From DASUHT01 sp038230835 (GTDB lineage: Bacteria > Actinomycetota > Thermoleophilia > Gaiellales > JAICJC01), in assembly GCA_038230835.1 (NCBI GenBank), contig JBBRMM010000006.1, positions 62,001 to 126,000 of the forward strand: 64,000 bases of DNA. The letters are read 5' to 3'. Below are positions 26,241 to 35,242 of the stretch, one piece after another. The position numbers and the translations under genes are program-made. The notes beneath the pieces were generated by a model. That model was not told the origin of the DNA. It saw nothing but the letters and a program-made list of their open reading frames with translations, and searched no databases. Within the stretch, counting starts at the first letter, position 1. Each line of letters starts with the position of its first letter.

Positions 26241-27640
26241 TCCGTGGATTGTCGCACCGGCAACGCAAACGCGAAGGATGCGCCCTGTCCCGGCTGCGAC
26301 TCGGCCCACACTCGGCCCTCGTTGGCCTCGGCGAATCCGCGGGCGAGCGCGAGTCCCAGGCCGGCACCGGAGTCGCCACCGGTGCCGGTCGAGAAGGCGT
26401 CGAAGATCTGCTCCAGCTGGTCGGCCGGAATCCCGGGCCCGCGATCGATCACGCGAAAGATCAGCTCGCGCCGGGTATTTCCAGCGCGCACAACCACAGA
26501 CTCGTCCGGCGGCGAGTAGCGAAGCGCGTTTTCGATCAGGTTCACGAGCACGCGCTGAGCCTGGGCGGCGTCGACCTCGACCGTCGGCAGGTCGGCCGGG
26601 ATGTCGGTGGTGACCCGATCGCCACGCGGGCCGAGGGACGCCACCGCCTGCGCGACCAGTCCGTCAGCCGTCCACAGCTCCTGCACCGGCGCGGCGGCGC
26701 CGGCCTGCAGCCGGGACAGGTCGAGCAGGTTCGCCACCAACCGGATCAGGCGGTCGGTCTCGACCAAGATCGTGTCCAGCAGGCTCTCGCGATCGGCCTC
26801 GGTGAGGTCGAGCCGGCGGTTTGCGAGGCCCTCGGCCGAGGTGCGGATGGCGGTCAGCGGCGTACGGAAGTCGTGGCTGACCGCGCGCAGCACGGCGGTC
26901 TTGGTGGAGTCGCTGCGCCGCAGCGTCTCGGCCTCGAGTGCCTGCTCGGCGAGCGTCTCGCGATCGACCGCCACAGCCAGCAGCGATGCCAGCGCGGGCA
27001 GGAAGCGCTGCCGCGCTGCGATGTTGGGCTGGGCGTGGTCGTCGATGTAGAGCGTGCCCACCTGACGACCGCCGACCGTCAGCGGCAGCGGCGCCTGGCC
27101 CTGCGGGGCCGGGTGCGGCCGGCCGAGCTCGATCCGTGCCTGGGACGCTGACAGCACCGTCGCGCAGCGCGCGGCCAGCGGACCCAGCTCGTCGGTGATC
27201 GCCGTGCCACCCAGCAGTGCCGTTGCCAGCTCTGCGATCACCCCCGTCTCGCGAGCGCGCTGCTCGGCCTCCACGGCGCGCCTCCGCGCGCTCGACGCGA
27301 GCGCGCTGACCACCACCGCGGTGCCCAGATAGACGGCGAGTGCGAACCAGTTCCGCGAGTCGGCGATGGTGAACGTGCCGACCGGCGGGATGAAGAACCA
27401 GTTGAACGCGAGCATGCTCGCGATCGACACCGCCACCGAGTACGCCATGCCGAACGCGATCGCGATCGCGAGCACCGGGAACACGTACAGCACGCCCAGG
27501 CTGAAGACGTTCACGACCGGCTTGAGGAGATCGATCGCCAGGGTGGTCAACGCGACCCCAAGCGCGCACGCGATCGCTGCCGCGGCGTGCCGCGGGGCTC
27601 CGCGCACGAGCTGCATCCGCTGGAGCAGCGCAGGGTTCAC
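26237..27640 (-). CDS. kdpD: KdpD C-terminal part: DUF4118 histidine kinase
   Basis: 467 aa corresponding only to the membrane-kinase half of KdpD: four closely spaced helices of the DUF4118 domain (residues about 15-110), a GAF-like region (about 135-225), HisKA with His in RAVSHDFRTPLTAIR, and HATPase boxes (NLIENALRYSPPDE, DRGPGIPADQLEQIFDAF, GAGLGLALARGFAEANEG). The N-terminal K+/turgor sensor half is encoded separately two genes upstream. Overlaps usp upstream and kdpE downstream. Confidence 0.88.
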   Translation of the reverse strand: MNPALLQRMQLVRGAPRHAAAAIACALGVALTTLAIDLLKPVVNVFSLGVLYVFPVLAIAIAFGMAYSVAVSIASMLAFNWFFIPPVGTFTIADSRNWFALAVYLGTAVVVSALASSARRRAVEAEQRARETGVIAELATALLGGTAITDELGPLAARCATVLSASQARIELGRPHPAPQGQAPLPLTVGGRQVGTLYIDDHAQPNIAARQRFLPALASLLAVAVDRETLAEQALEAETLRRSDSTKTAVLRAVSHDFRTPLTAIRTSAEGLANRRLDLTEADRESLLDTILVETDRLIRLVANLLDLSRLQAGAAAPVQELWTADGLVAQAVASLGPRGDRVTTDIPADLPTVEVDAAQAQRVLVNLIENALRYSPPDESVVVRAGNTRRELIFRVIDRGPGIPADQLEQIFDAFSTGTGGDSGAGLGLALARGFAEANEGRVWAESQPGQGASFAFALPVRQSTE

Positions 27641-28089
27641 GCGATCACCGGTGCCGGTCGCAGCACGAGCGTCTCGGTCGGCGCATGAGTCAGAATCCAG
27701 GCCAGATCGTGCTCGTCGAAGCCCTCCCGCGCGCCCGGCGTCGCCGGCAGGATGATGCGGTCGAAGTGCTCAACCGACCACAGTCGCCGGATCGCGTCAC
27801 GCAGCGAGCGTCCGCGCTCCATGCGGGAGTCGACCGGCACGCCCGACCTGCGCGCCTCGGACTCGATCGCGTCCAGGATCGGCAGCGCACGCCCGACCGG
27901 TTCGACCAGCGGGCTGTCCAGCGGTTGGGTGAGCGGCACGACGATCAGGTACGCCGGCACCAGCGTCGCCTGTTCGGCGCGTGCGATGCGCAGTGCCGCC
28001 TGGAGCACCACCGAGTCGAGGTCGTCGCCGGCGAACGCGACCAGCACCCGGTGCGACCCCGCTTTGGCGGTACGGCGGAACCACCTCAT
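27637..28089 (-). CDS. Universal stress (Usp) domain protein within the kdp operon
   Basis: 150 aa. UspA-like fold: HRVLVAFAGDDLDSVVLQAA at the N-terminus and a C-terminal FDRIILPATPGAREGF-type segment, with a final strand THAPTETLVLRPAPV. It lies between, and overlaps, the two kdpD halves. In full-length KdpD a Usp domain sits between the ATP-binding region and the membrane helices, so this gene may supply that domain or a second Usp subunit in trans (kdpD(N) already ends with a Usp-like region). Confidence 0.75.
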   Translation of the reverse strand: MRWFRRTAKAGSHRVLVAFAGDDLDSVVLQAALRIARAEQATLVPAYLIVVPLTQPLDSPLVEPVGRALPILDAIESEARRSGVPVDSRMERGRSLRDAIRRLWSVEHFDRIILPATPGAREGFDEHDLAWILTHAPTETLVLRPAPVIA

Positions 28090-29210
28090 CCCGGCGCCAC
28101 CTTCGCGTCACCCGGGTCGGCACACAGCCGCACGTCGACGCCGGGAATCGCGTCCAGCAGCCGGCTCAGTTGGGAGCGTCCGCCCAACAGGTCGCGCCGC
28201 CGCTCCTGGGGACGCGACAGGAAGACGTAGGTCGTCTTCCTGTCGGCCACGGTTCGGGCGATCGCGCCCAGCCGGTCGCCATCCTCCTCCTCGAGGAAGT
28301 GCACGCCCAGCAGCACGGCCAGCCGGCGCAGAGCCGCCAACGCCACCCGCTCGTCCTCCGTGAGCGAACTGCCGGGCGCCTGCACCCACAGGGCGTCGAT
28401 GTCCGCGCCCAGCCGCTGCCCGGATCGCCATGCCCTGCGGAGCAGACGCGCCGACCGTGGCGACGGTTCGAGCAGCACCAGGATCCGCTCCTGGATCGCG
28501 GCCCGCAGGACCGGATTGGCGTGGCCCGCCCGCGACGGCGCCGGTGCTCTTCGTGCCTCGACGTCCTCCGCCACCTCGCGCAGTGCGAACTGGCGCAGCG
28601 ACTGCAGGTTGTCGTTGCGGAAGAAGTTCGCCAGCGCGGCGTCGGCCCGGGCTGCCGGGTACACCTTGCCGGCCTTGATGCGGTCACGCAGTTCCTGGGG
28701 CGAGAGATCGACCAGCACGACCTCGTCCGCTTCGTCCAGCACGCTGTCGGGGAACGTTTCGCGTACGCGGACGCCGGTCAGCTCGAACCCCAGGTCGTTG
28801 AGGCTCTCCAGGTGCTGGATGTTGACGGTGGAGATGACGTCGATGCCGGCGTCGAGCACCTCTCCGATGTCCTCGTAGCGCTTGCGGTTCGCCGAGCCCG
28901 GCGCGTTGGTGTGCGCCAGTTCGTCGATCAGCGCCAGCTCCGGAGCGCGCCTGGTCACCGCTTCGGTATCTATCTCCTCCAGCACCACACCCTCGAGCTC
29001 GACCCGTCGCCGGGCGACCGCCTCGATCCCCTCCGCGAGGGCGATCGTGTCCGGGCGGTCGTGCGGCTCCAGGTACCCGATCACGACGTCCACGCCGAGA
29101 CCTGCTGACTCACGCCCCTCGAGCAGCATCCGGTACGTCTTCCCCACTCCCGCCGCGGCGCCCAGCAGGATCCGGTGTCGGCCGCGCGCCGGTGACGCAA
29201 CGTCGCTCAT
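28086..29210 (-). CDS. kdpD: KdpD N-terminal sensor part, encoded separately
   Basis: 374 aa. Contains the KdpD sensor domain: Walker A GAAAGVGKTYRML, ELALIDELAHTNAPGS, STVNIQHLESLNDL and LVDLSPQELRDRI, followed by a Usp-like region (RILVLLEPSPRSARLLRRAW, TTYVFLSRPQERRRDLLGG). No membrane helices or kinase follow, so this is a free cytoplasmic half that would act with the kinase half encoded downstream. Overlaps usp by 4 bases. Split KdpD forms are known in some bacteria. Confidence 0.88.
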   Translation of the reverse strand: MSDVASPARGRHRILLGAAAGVGKTYRMLLEGRESAGLGVDVVIGYLEPHDRPDTIALAEGIEAVARRRVELEGVVLEEIDTEAVTRRAPELALIDELAHTNAPGSANRKRYEDIGEVLDAGIDVISTVNIQHLESLNDLGFELTGVRVRETFPDSVLDEADEVVLVDLSPQELRDRIKAGKVYPAARADAALANFFRNDNLQSLRQFALREVAEDVEARRAPAPSRAGHANPVLRAAIQERILVLLEPSPRSARLLRRAWRSGQRLGADIDALWVQAPGSSLTEDERVALAALRRLAVLLGVHFLEEEDGDRLGAIARTVADRKTTYVFLSRPQERRRDLLGGRSQLSRLLDAIPGVDVRLCADPGDAKVAPG

Positions 29211-29302
29211 CGATGCGCGACCGGGCGTCGGCAGCGCGGTTCGATGGGAGCGGGGAGCGGCATCCGCTCATCCTGCCACGAACCGCCGGGTGGTCACGCC
29301 TC

Positions 29303-31361
29303 TCACGCGCCGAGCACGTTGTGGACGACCAGGTCGATCAGCTTGATGCCGACAAACGGCGCGAGCACGCCACCCAACCCGTAGATCAACATGTTTCGCC
29401 GCAGCAGCGCGGTCGCACCGATCGCGCGATAGCGCACACCGCGCAGCGACAGCGGGATCAGCAGCGGGATCACCATGGCGTTGAAGATGATGGCGGAGGT
29501 GACCGCGCTGAGCGGGGTGCCCAGCTTCATGATGTTGATCGTCCACAGCGGCCCGTGCGCGCCGGGCGTTGAGGCGTAGGTGAAGGCGAACATCGCCGGC
29601 AGGATGGCGAAGTACTTGGCGACGTCGTTGGCGATCGAGAACGTGGTCAGGGCGCCGCGGGTGATCAGCAGCTGCTTGCCGACCTCGACGATCTCGATCA
29701 GCTTGGTCGGGTTGGAGTCGAGGTCAACCATGTTGCCGGCCTCCTTGGCGGCCTGGGTGCCGGTGTTCATGGCCACGCCGACGTCAGCCTGGGCGAGCGC
29801 CGGCGCGTCGTTCGTCCCGTCACCGGTCATCGCAACCATCCGACCCTTGGCCTGCTCCTCCTTGATCAGCGCCATCTTGGCCTCCGGAGTGGCCTCGGCA
29901 AGGAAGTCGTCCACGCCCGACTCGTTGGCGATGAACGCCGCGGTGACAGGGTTGTCGCCGGTGATCATGACCGTGCGGATGCCCATCTTGCGCAGCTCGT
30001 CGAACCGCTCCTTGATCCCGCCCTTGACGATGTCCTTCAGATAGATGACGCCCAGCGTCCAGTTGTCACGGGCGACCACGAGCGGCGTTCCACCCTCGCG
30101 GGCGATCCGGTCGACCGCAGCATCGACCTCCGCGGGCACACGGCCGCCGCTCTCCTCGACGAACTTCCTGAAGGCATCGGTCGCACCCTTGCGGATGGCG
30201 GTTCCGTCCATGTTCACGCCACTCATGCGCGTCGTGGCCGAGAACGGGACGAACTCCGCCTGCATCGACGACAGCTCGTGCTCGCGAACGCCGAACTGCT
30301 TGGCCAGCACCACGATCGAGCGGCCCTCCGGCGTCTCGTCGGACAGCGAGGACAGCTGCGCCGCCTCGGCGAGGTCGTGAGCCTCGACCCCGGGCGCGGG
30401 GATGAACTCGACGGCCTGACGGTTTCCGAGCGTGATGGTGCCGGTCTTGTCCAGCAGCAGCACGTCGATGTCGCCCGACGCCTCGACCGCGCGGCCCGAC
30501 AGCGCGAGCACGTTGCGGCGCACCAGCCGGTCCATGCCGGCGATGCCGATGCAGGACAGGAGCGCGCCGATGGTGGTCGGGATCAGCGCGACCAGCAGGC
30601 AGATCAGCACCGTGGTCGACACGCCGCTCTTCGCGTACAGCGCGAACGGCTGCAGGGTGACCACCGCCACCAGGAAGATCACGGTCAGCCCCGCCAGCAG
30701 GATGTTGAGCGCGATCTCGTTCGGCGTCTTGCGCCGCGCGGCACCCTCGACCAGCGAGATCATGCGGTCGAGGAACGATTTGCCGGGCTCCTGGGTGACC
30801 TGCACCACCAGCCGGTCGGACAGCAGTCGCGTGCCTCCGGTGACGGCCGAGCGATCGCCGCCCGACTCGCGGATCACCGGGGCCGACTCGCCGGTGATGG
30901 CTGACTCGTCCACCGAACCGATGCCCTCTACCCACGTCGCCGTCGGCCGGAATCGCCTCCCCGGCAACGACCACCACGACGTCACCACGCTGCAACTCGG
31001 GTGCCGGCACCTCTTCGAGCGTCCCGTCGTCGCGGCGGCGCTTGGCAAGCGTCGTCGTGCGCATCGAGCGCAGCGCGTCGGCCTGGGCCTTGCCGCGGCC
31101 CTCGGCGATGGCTTCGGCGAAGTTGGCGAACAGGACGGTCAACCACAACCAGATCGCGATGTCGCCGGTGAACCACAGCGCCTGGCCGCCGCCGTTGATC
31201 AGGTTGATGAAGAAGGTCGCGGTGGTGATCACCGAGCCGACCTCGACCACGAACATGACCGGATTTCGCAGCTGGATGCGGGGATCGAGCTTGGCGAACG
31301 AATCGATCGTGGCGCGGGTCAGGATCTCCCGCGTGAGAAGCTGGGCGGTCTGCCGTGCCAT
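29303..31361 (-). CDS. kdpB: Potassium-transporting ATPase subunit B, one-base frameshift as read
   Basis: About 685 aa when joined, normal for KdpB. The first part (from 31361) reads MARQTAQLLTREILTRATID to VVVAGEAIPADGDV. An extra base in the CCC at 30931-30933 (minus strand GGG) then shifts the frame, and the protein resumes at VEGIGSVDESAITGES in the next frame. Catalytic features follow: phosphorylated Asp in LLLDKTGTITLG, TGDNPVTAAFIA, TGDGTNDAPAL, and the C-terminal membrane helices. The ATP-driven core of high-affinity K+ uptake. The start overlaps the kdpC stop by one base. Confidence 0.92.
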
Positions 31362-31945
31362 CAGTGCTCCTGGTCGAGTGCGAGGTTGAGTTCAAGGACG
31401 TTCACGCCGGGCTCCCCGAGGAAGCCGAAGGCGCGCCCGTCCACGTGGGCGGTGATGAGGTGGTCGACGGTCGCCAGCGGTAGGTGGCGCACCGCGGCGA
31501 TCCGGGCGGCCTGCAGGTAGGCGTAGGCCTTGGAGATGTCGGGGTCGATGCCCGAGCCGGAGGCCGTCACCGCGTCGACCGGGATGCCGGCGGCGGTCAG
31601 GCCCGGGTTGTACGGCCGCTCGAGCTTGAGGATGGCCGCGACGTTCCCCGCCACGGCCGTTCGTAGCGCCGTGCTGTTGGGACCGAGGTTGGAGAACGTG
31701 GTGCCGTCGGCGTTGTAGGCCGGCGCGGTCGCCGACGGCCGCTCGTGGAAGTAGAGCGGCCCGGTGAACGGCTGGGCGGCGAGCGTCGATCCCACGATGC
31801 GGCCGTTGACCGACACCAGACTGCCGTTGGCCTGGTTTTGGAACGCGACCTGGCCCACGAGCACCATCACGGCGGGATAGGCGAGGCCGAGCACGATGGT
31901 CGACGCCAGAATCACGATCGACGAGCGGATGAGGTCTTTGCGCAT
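31361..31945 (-). CDS. kdpC: Potassium-transporting ATPase subunit C
   Basis: 194 aa. One N-terminal membrane helix (SSIVILASTIVLGLAYPAVM) then the soluble KdpC domain with YFHERPSATAPAYNADG, NLGPNS and ASGSGIDPDIS motifs. Stabilises ATP binding by KdpB and couples it to the KdpA channel. Here the gene lies between kdpA and kdpB, whereas the usual order is A-B-C. Confidence 0.93.
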   Translation of the reverse strand: MRKDLIRSSIVILASTIVLGLAYPAVMVLVGQVAFQNQANGSLVSVNGRIVGSTLAAQPFTGPLYFHERPSATAPAYNADGTTFSNLGPNSTALRTAVAGNVAAILKLERPYNPGLTAAGIPVDAVTASGSGIDPDISKAYAYLQAARIAAVRHLPLATVDHLITAHVDGRAFGFLGEPGVNVLELNLALDQEH

Positions 31946-31963
31946 TGGTTCAGTGTCCTCTGG

Positions 31964-33688
31964 TCAGAAGAGCTTCTGGGTCAGGGCCTCGACGATCGGT
32001 CCGAGCACCAGCGCGGGCAGGATCGTCAGGGCGGGCAGCAGGATCACGACGCTCGTCAGCAGCACCACGAACGTGGGCCCGTCGGTGCGCATCGTGCCCA
32101 CCGACGGCGGGGTGATCTTCTTGGCCGCCACCGAGCCGCCGATCGCAAGCGCGGCCAGCAGCGGTACGAATCGCCCCACCAGCATGGCGAACGCGCCGAG
32201 CGTGGTCGAGAAGTTGAGCGCACCGTAGCCGGCAAACGCGCTGCCGTTGTTGTTGGTCTGGGACGTGTAGGCGTAGAACGCCTCCGAAAAGCCGTGCGGC
32301 CCGGCGTTGAAGATCGAGGCCTTTCCGGCGTGGGTCGACATGGCGATCGAGGTCAGGATGAGCACCACGATGGGGACGAAGATCGAGCCGATCGTGGCCA
32401 GCTTGATTTCCCGGGCCTCGATCTTCTTGCCCAGGTACTCCGGGGTGCGGCCGACCATCAGCCCGCCTATGAAGACCGCGATGATGACGAGCATCAGCAT
32501 GCCGTACAGGCCCGAGCCGACACCGCCGAAGATCACCTCGCCGATGAAGATGTTGGTCAGCGGCACCGCGCCGCCGACCGCGGTGAAGGAGTCGTGGGAG
32601 CCGTTCACCGATCCGTTCGAGGCGTCGGTCGTGACCGTCGCCCACAGCGCGGTGTTGGCGATCCCGAAGCGGGTCTCCTTGCCCTCCATGTTGCCGCCCG
32701 GCGAGGTGCTGGACGCGGCGATGTTGACGCCAGACTGGCGCAGCACCGGCGAGCTGTGCTGCTCGGCCGGTGCGGCGATCACCACACCGGTGACCATCAG
32801 GACGAACATGACCGACAGCACGGCCCAGCCCTGTCGGGTGGCCCGCACCATCTTGCCGAACATGTACACCTCGGCCGAACCGATCAGCAGGATGAACAGC
32901 ATCTCGATGAAGTTGGTGAACCCGGTCGGGTTCTCGAACGGGACGGCCGAGTTCGAGTTGTAAAAGCCGCCGCCGTTGGTGCCCAGCTGCTTCATGGCGA
33001 TCTGCGACGCAACCGGCCCACGGCCGATCGTCTGCGTGCCACCCTGAACCGTGTGCACGACCGCGTGGCCACTGAACGTGTCCGGGATTCCCTGCCAGAT
33101 GAAGAAGACGGTGGTGACGATGCAGATCGGCAGCAGGATGTACGCGACGGTGCGATACAGGTCGACCCAGAAGTTGCCCAGCGAGGTCGTCTGGCGGCGC
33201 GCGAAACCGCGGATCATCGCGGCCAGCACGGCCATGCCGACTGCGGCGGAGATGAAGTTCTGCACCGCCAGGCCCGCCATCTGGCTGAGGTAGCTCATGG
33301 TGTACTCGCCGCCGTAGTACTGCCAGTTGGTGTTGGTGACGAAGCTGGCGGCGGTGTTGACGGCAACGCCGGGGTTGACGCCCTTGAGACCGTCGGGGTT
33401 CAACGGGAGGTGGCCCTGCAGGCGCAGCAGCGCGTACAGCGGGATGATGAACAGCAGGCTGAACGTGAGCACGCTGCGGGCGTACTGCTTCCAGTCCTGC
33501 TCCTCGTCCGAGGACGTGCGAAGCAGGCGGTAGAACGCACGCTCGGCAAACCCGAACCAGCGCGCGAGGAGGACATTCTCGCCCTCGTACACACGCGCCA
33601 TGTAGCCCCCGAGCAGCGGCGTCAGGGCGAGCAGGACGAGGACGTAGAAGACGATCTGGGCCGTTCCTTGAAACGGGATCATGGTCAT
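31964..33688 (-). CDS. kdpA: Potassium-transporting ATPase subunit A
   Basis: 574 aa from ATG 33688 (MTMIPFQGTAQ), 2 bases after kdpF. K+ channel-like subunit with the expected selectivity-loop segments: SFVTNTNWQYYGGE, MKQLGTNGGGFYNSNSA, a third loop near NTALWATVTTDASNGSVN and a fourth near TSQTNNNGSAFAGYG. About ten membrane helices. The frame is open upstream, but a GGGGAG site about 11 bases before the ATG supports this start. Confidence 0.95.
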   Translation of the reverse strand: MTMIPFQGTAQIVFYVLVLLALTPLLGGYMARVYEGENVLLARWFGFAERAFYRLLRTSSDEEQDWKQYARSVLTFSLLFIIPLYALLRLQGHLPLNPDGLKGVNPGVAVNTAASFVTNTNWQYYGGEYTMSYLSQMAGLAVQNFISAAVGMAVLAAMIRGFARRQTTSLGNFWVDLYRTVAYILLPICIVTTVFFIWQGIPDTFSGHAVVHTVQGGTQTIGRGPVASQIAMKQLGTNGGGFYNSNSAVPFENPTGFTNFIEMLFILLIGSAEVYMFGKMVRATRQGWAVLSVMFVLMVTGVVIAAPAEQHSSPVLRQSGVNIAASSTSPGGNMEGKETRFGIANTALWATVTTDASNGSVNGSHDSFTAVGGAVPLTNIFIGEVIFGGVGSGLYGMLMLVIIAVFIGGLMVGRTPEYLGKKIEAREIKLATIGSIFVPIVVLILTSIAMSTHAGKASIFNAGPHGFSEAFYAYTSQTNNNGSAFAGYGALNFSTTLGAFAMLVGRFVPLLAALAIGGSVAAKKITPPSVGTMRTDGPTFVVLLTSVVILLPALTILPALVLGPIVEALTQKLF

Positions 33689-33690
33689 GA

Positions 33691-33780
33691 CTAGAGGTTC
33701 TCCCCTCGGAACAGGGCGTAGCACAGGTAGACGAACAAGAGCACCGAGACCACAAGGCCGAAGATGTCGCTGGCAGCCAT
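33691..33780 (-). CDS. kdpF: KdpF, small K+-ATPase stabilising peptide
   Basis: 29 aa, one membrane helix: starts MAASDIFGLVVSVLLF and ends FVYLCYALFRGENL, matching the short Y-x-x-YALxRxE/F tail of KdpF. KdpF stabilises the KdpABC complex. The ATG at 33780 overlaps the preceding small gene (TGATG), and the stop lies 2 bases before kdpA, so the three are translationally linked. Confidence 0.85.
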   Translation of the reverse strand: MAASDIFGLVVSVLLFVYLCYALFRGENL

Positions 33781-33863
33781 CAGAGACGCTCGAATCCCCA
33801 GATCACGCCATACATCGCGCCCAGACAGGCGATCATCAGAAGCAGTGACTCCACGTCAGGCAT
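33780..33863 (-). CDS. 27-aa membrane peptide preceding kdpF
   Basis: An ORF of 27 codons with a good ribosome site (TGGAGG, about 10 bases before ATG 33863). The peptide is one hydrophobic helix (MPDVESLLLMIACLGAMYGV, ending WGFERL). The stop overlaps the kdpF start (TGATG). Its length, helix and acidic/basic ends resemble KdpF itself, so it may be a second small subunit of the Kdp complex or a translational leader. Not a family I recognise. Confidence 0.6.
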   Translation of the reverse strand: MPDVESLLLMIACLGAMYGVIWGFERL

Positions 33864-33910
33864 GTGTTCGAAACCTCCAACAGTCATTAGCTGAAACACT
33901 CGGAACTCAC

Positions 33911-33958
33911 GTTAGGCGTCACCGAGTCAACGGCGTCTAAACGTCACTCGGGGACGCC
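33911..33958 (-). promoter_or_regulatory. Repeat-rich region upstream of the kdp operon, candidate KdpE site
   Basis: 48-98 bases before the first small ORF, GGCGTC occurs at 33915-33920 and 33932-33937 with its complement GACGCC at 33953-33958, and CGTCAC at 33917 and 33942 (25 bases apart). Repeated half-sites at about two helical turns suit an OmpR-type regulator such as KdpE. No clear sigma-70 promoter is seen. Confidence 0.35.
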
Positions 33959-34099
33959 TCAACAATTCCTCAACGAGCGTCGCTGCCACCCCAACCGCCG
34001 CCTGGATCAGGCCGCCGGGAGTCGAGCGGGAAATGGGAGGCGTTTCGGGACGGGTCACGGTTTCGATCACCGTACTGACGGCCGTCTCAGCGGGACCTC

Positions 34100-34205
34100 A
34101 AAACCGGCGCCCGAACCTCAACGGGTTCTCACGGTCGTGCCGGCACCGTTCGGGTTGGTAGAATCGTCTCGGTGAGCCGGGAAGCCTGGTCGGCGCGCTA
34201 GCCCA
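34100..34205 (+). promoter_or_regulatory. Possible structured leader of the cation antiporter gene
   Basis: Leader-like stretch ahead of the antiporter ATG. CCCGAAC and GTTCGGG can pair as a 7-bp stem (about 34108-34114 with 34147-34153). Downstream is the string GAGCCGGGAAGCCTGGTC, which loosely resembles part of the cobalamin-riboswitch core, but the rest of that core is not apparent. The remainder of 33959-34100 shows no gene. Low confidence. Confidence 0.22.
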
Positions 34206-34233
34206 TGCCGTTTGCCGTTTCCCGAATCCGCCG

Positions 34234-35229
34234 ATGAGCCCGGTCGCCGCGATCGCCGTGTTCGTGGCAGGCCTGGCGGTCAGCGTGAGCTCGAGCCTGC
34301 TGCTCGCCCGCAGTCTCGACCGGGTCGGAGCCCGACTCGGAATCACAGACGGCCTGCTGGGCGTGCTGACTGCGCTGGGTGCCGACTCGCCCGAGATCTC
34401 GACGGCGGCCGTGGCGGTGCTGGCAGGACACGGCGACATCGGCGTCGGCGTGGTGCTGGGATCGAACGTCTTCAACCTCGCAGGTCTGCTCGGGCTGACG
34501 GCGGTGATCGGGGGTGGGATGAGGATCGGGCGTCGCGCCGTCCTGCTGGAGGGTTGCGCGGCGCTCGCCGTAGCCGGAATCGCGGTACTGGTGGTGACCC
34601 GGATCGTGCCAGGGGCGGCCGGGCTCGCCCTCGGCGTGGCGGTGGTCGCTCCGTATGTATGGCTGGTCTCACTGAGGCCGAGTGAGGCGGTCGGCGCCAA
34701 CCGGGGCGCGGTCAGCGTCCGCCTCGCTGCAGCCCTGGCCGAGGAGGAGTTCGCCGCCCGCCCGGATCATCGCGCACGTCCGGCGAGCACCATCGACGCG
34801 CTGGCCATCGTGCCCGGAGCGGTGCTGGTCGTCGGCGCAAGCGTTGCCATGGTCAGGGCGGCCGGCACGATCGGCGATCGGCTGTCGGTATCGGGCGCGG
34901 TGATGGGGGTGCTCGTGCTGGCCATCCTGACAAGCATCCCCAACGTGCTGGCGGCGGTGCGACTGGGGCGCCACCAGCGAGGTGCCGCTGTCGTCAGCGA
35001 GGCGTTCAACTCCAACAGCGCCAACGTGATCCTGGGACTGTGCCTGCCGGCGACGATCCTCGGCCTCAAGGGCTCGGCCGGGATCGGCTTGCTGACCGCC
35101 TGGTGGGCTTTGGGGATGACGGTCGTCTCGGTGCTGCTGCTCTATGCAGAGCGAGGGCTCACCCGCCGTGCCGGCTGGGCGATCATCGGCTCCTACGCGC
35201 TGTTCGTGGTGGTCGTGATCGCGCGCTGA
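34234..35229 (+). CDS. Sodium/calcium-type cation antiporter (CaCA family)
   Basis: 331 aa, about ten membrane helices in two inverted halves. The two alpha-repeats that form the ion site are present: TALGADSPEISTAAVAVLAG with GVVLGSNVFNL in the first half, and ILTSIPNVLAAVRLGR with EAFNSNSANVILG in the second. Exchanges Na+ or H+ for Ca2+ or another cation. A 370-base gap with possible leader structure separates it from the divergent kdp operon, which suggests ion-responsive control on both sides. Confidence 0.88.
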   Translation: MSPVAAIAVFVAGLAVSVSSSLLLARSLDRVGARLGITDGLLGVLTALGADSPEISTAAVAVLAGHGDIGVGVVLGSNVFNLAGLLGLTAVIGGGMRIGRRAVLLEGCAALAVAGIAVLVVTRIVPGAAGLALGVAVVAPYVWLVSLRPSEAVGANRGAVSVRLAAALAEEEFAARPDHRARPASTIDALAIVPGAVLVVGASVAMVRAAGTIGDRLSVSGAVMGVLVLAILTSIPNVLAAVRLGRHQRGAAVVSEAFNSNSANVILGLCLPATILGLKGSAGIGLLTAWWALGMTVVSVLLLYAERGLTRRAGWAIIGSYALFVVVVIAR

Positions 35230-35242
35230 AACGCGCGGTCAG

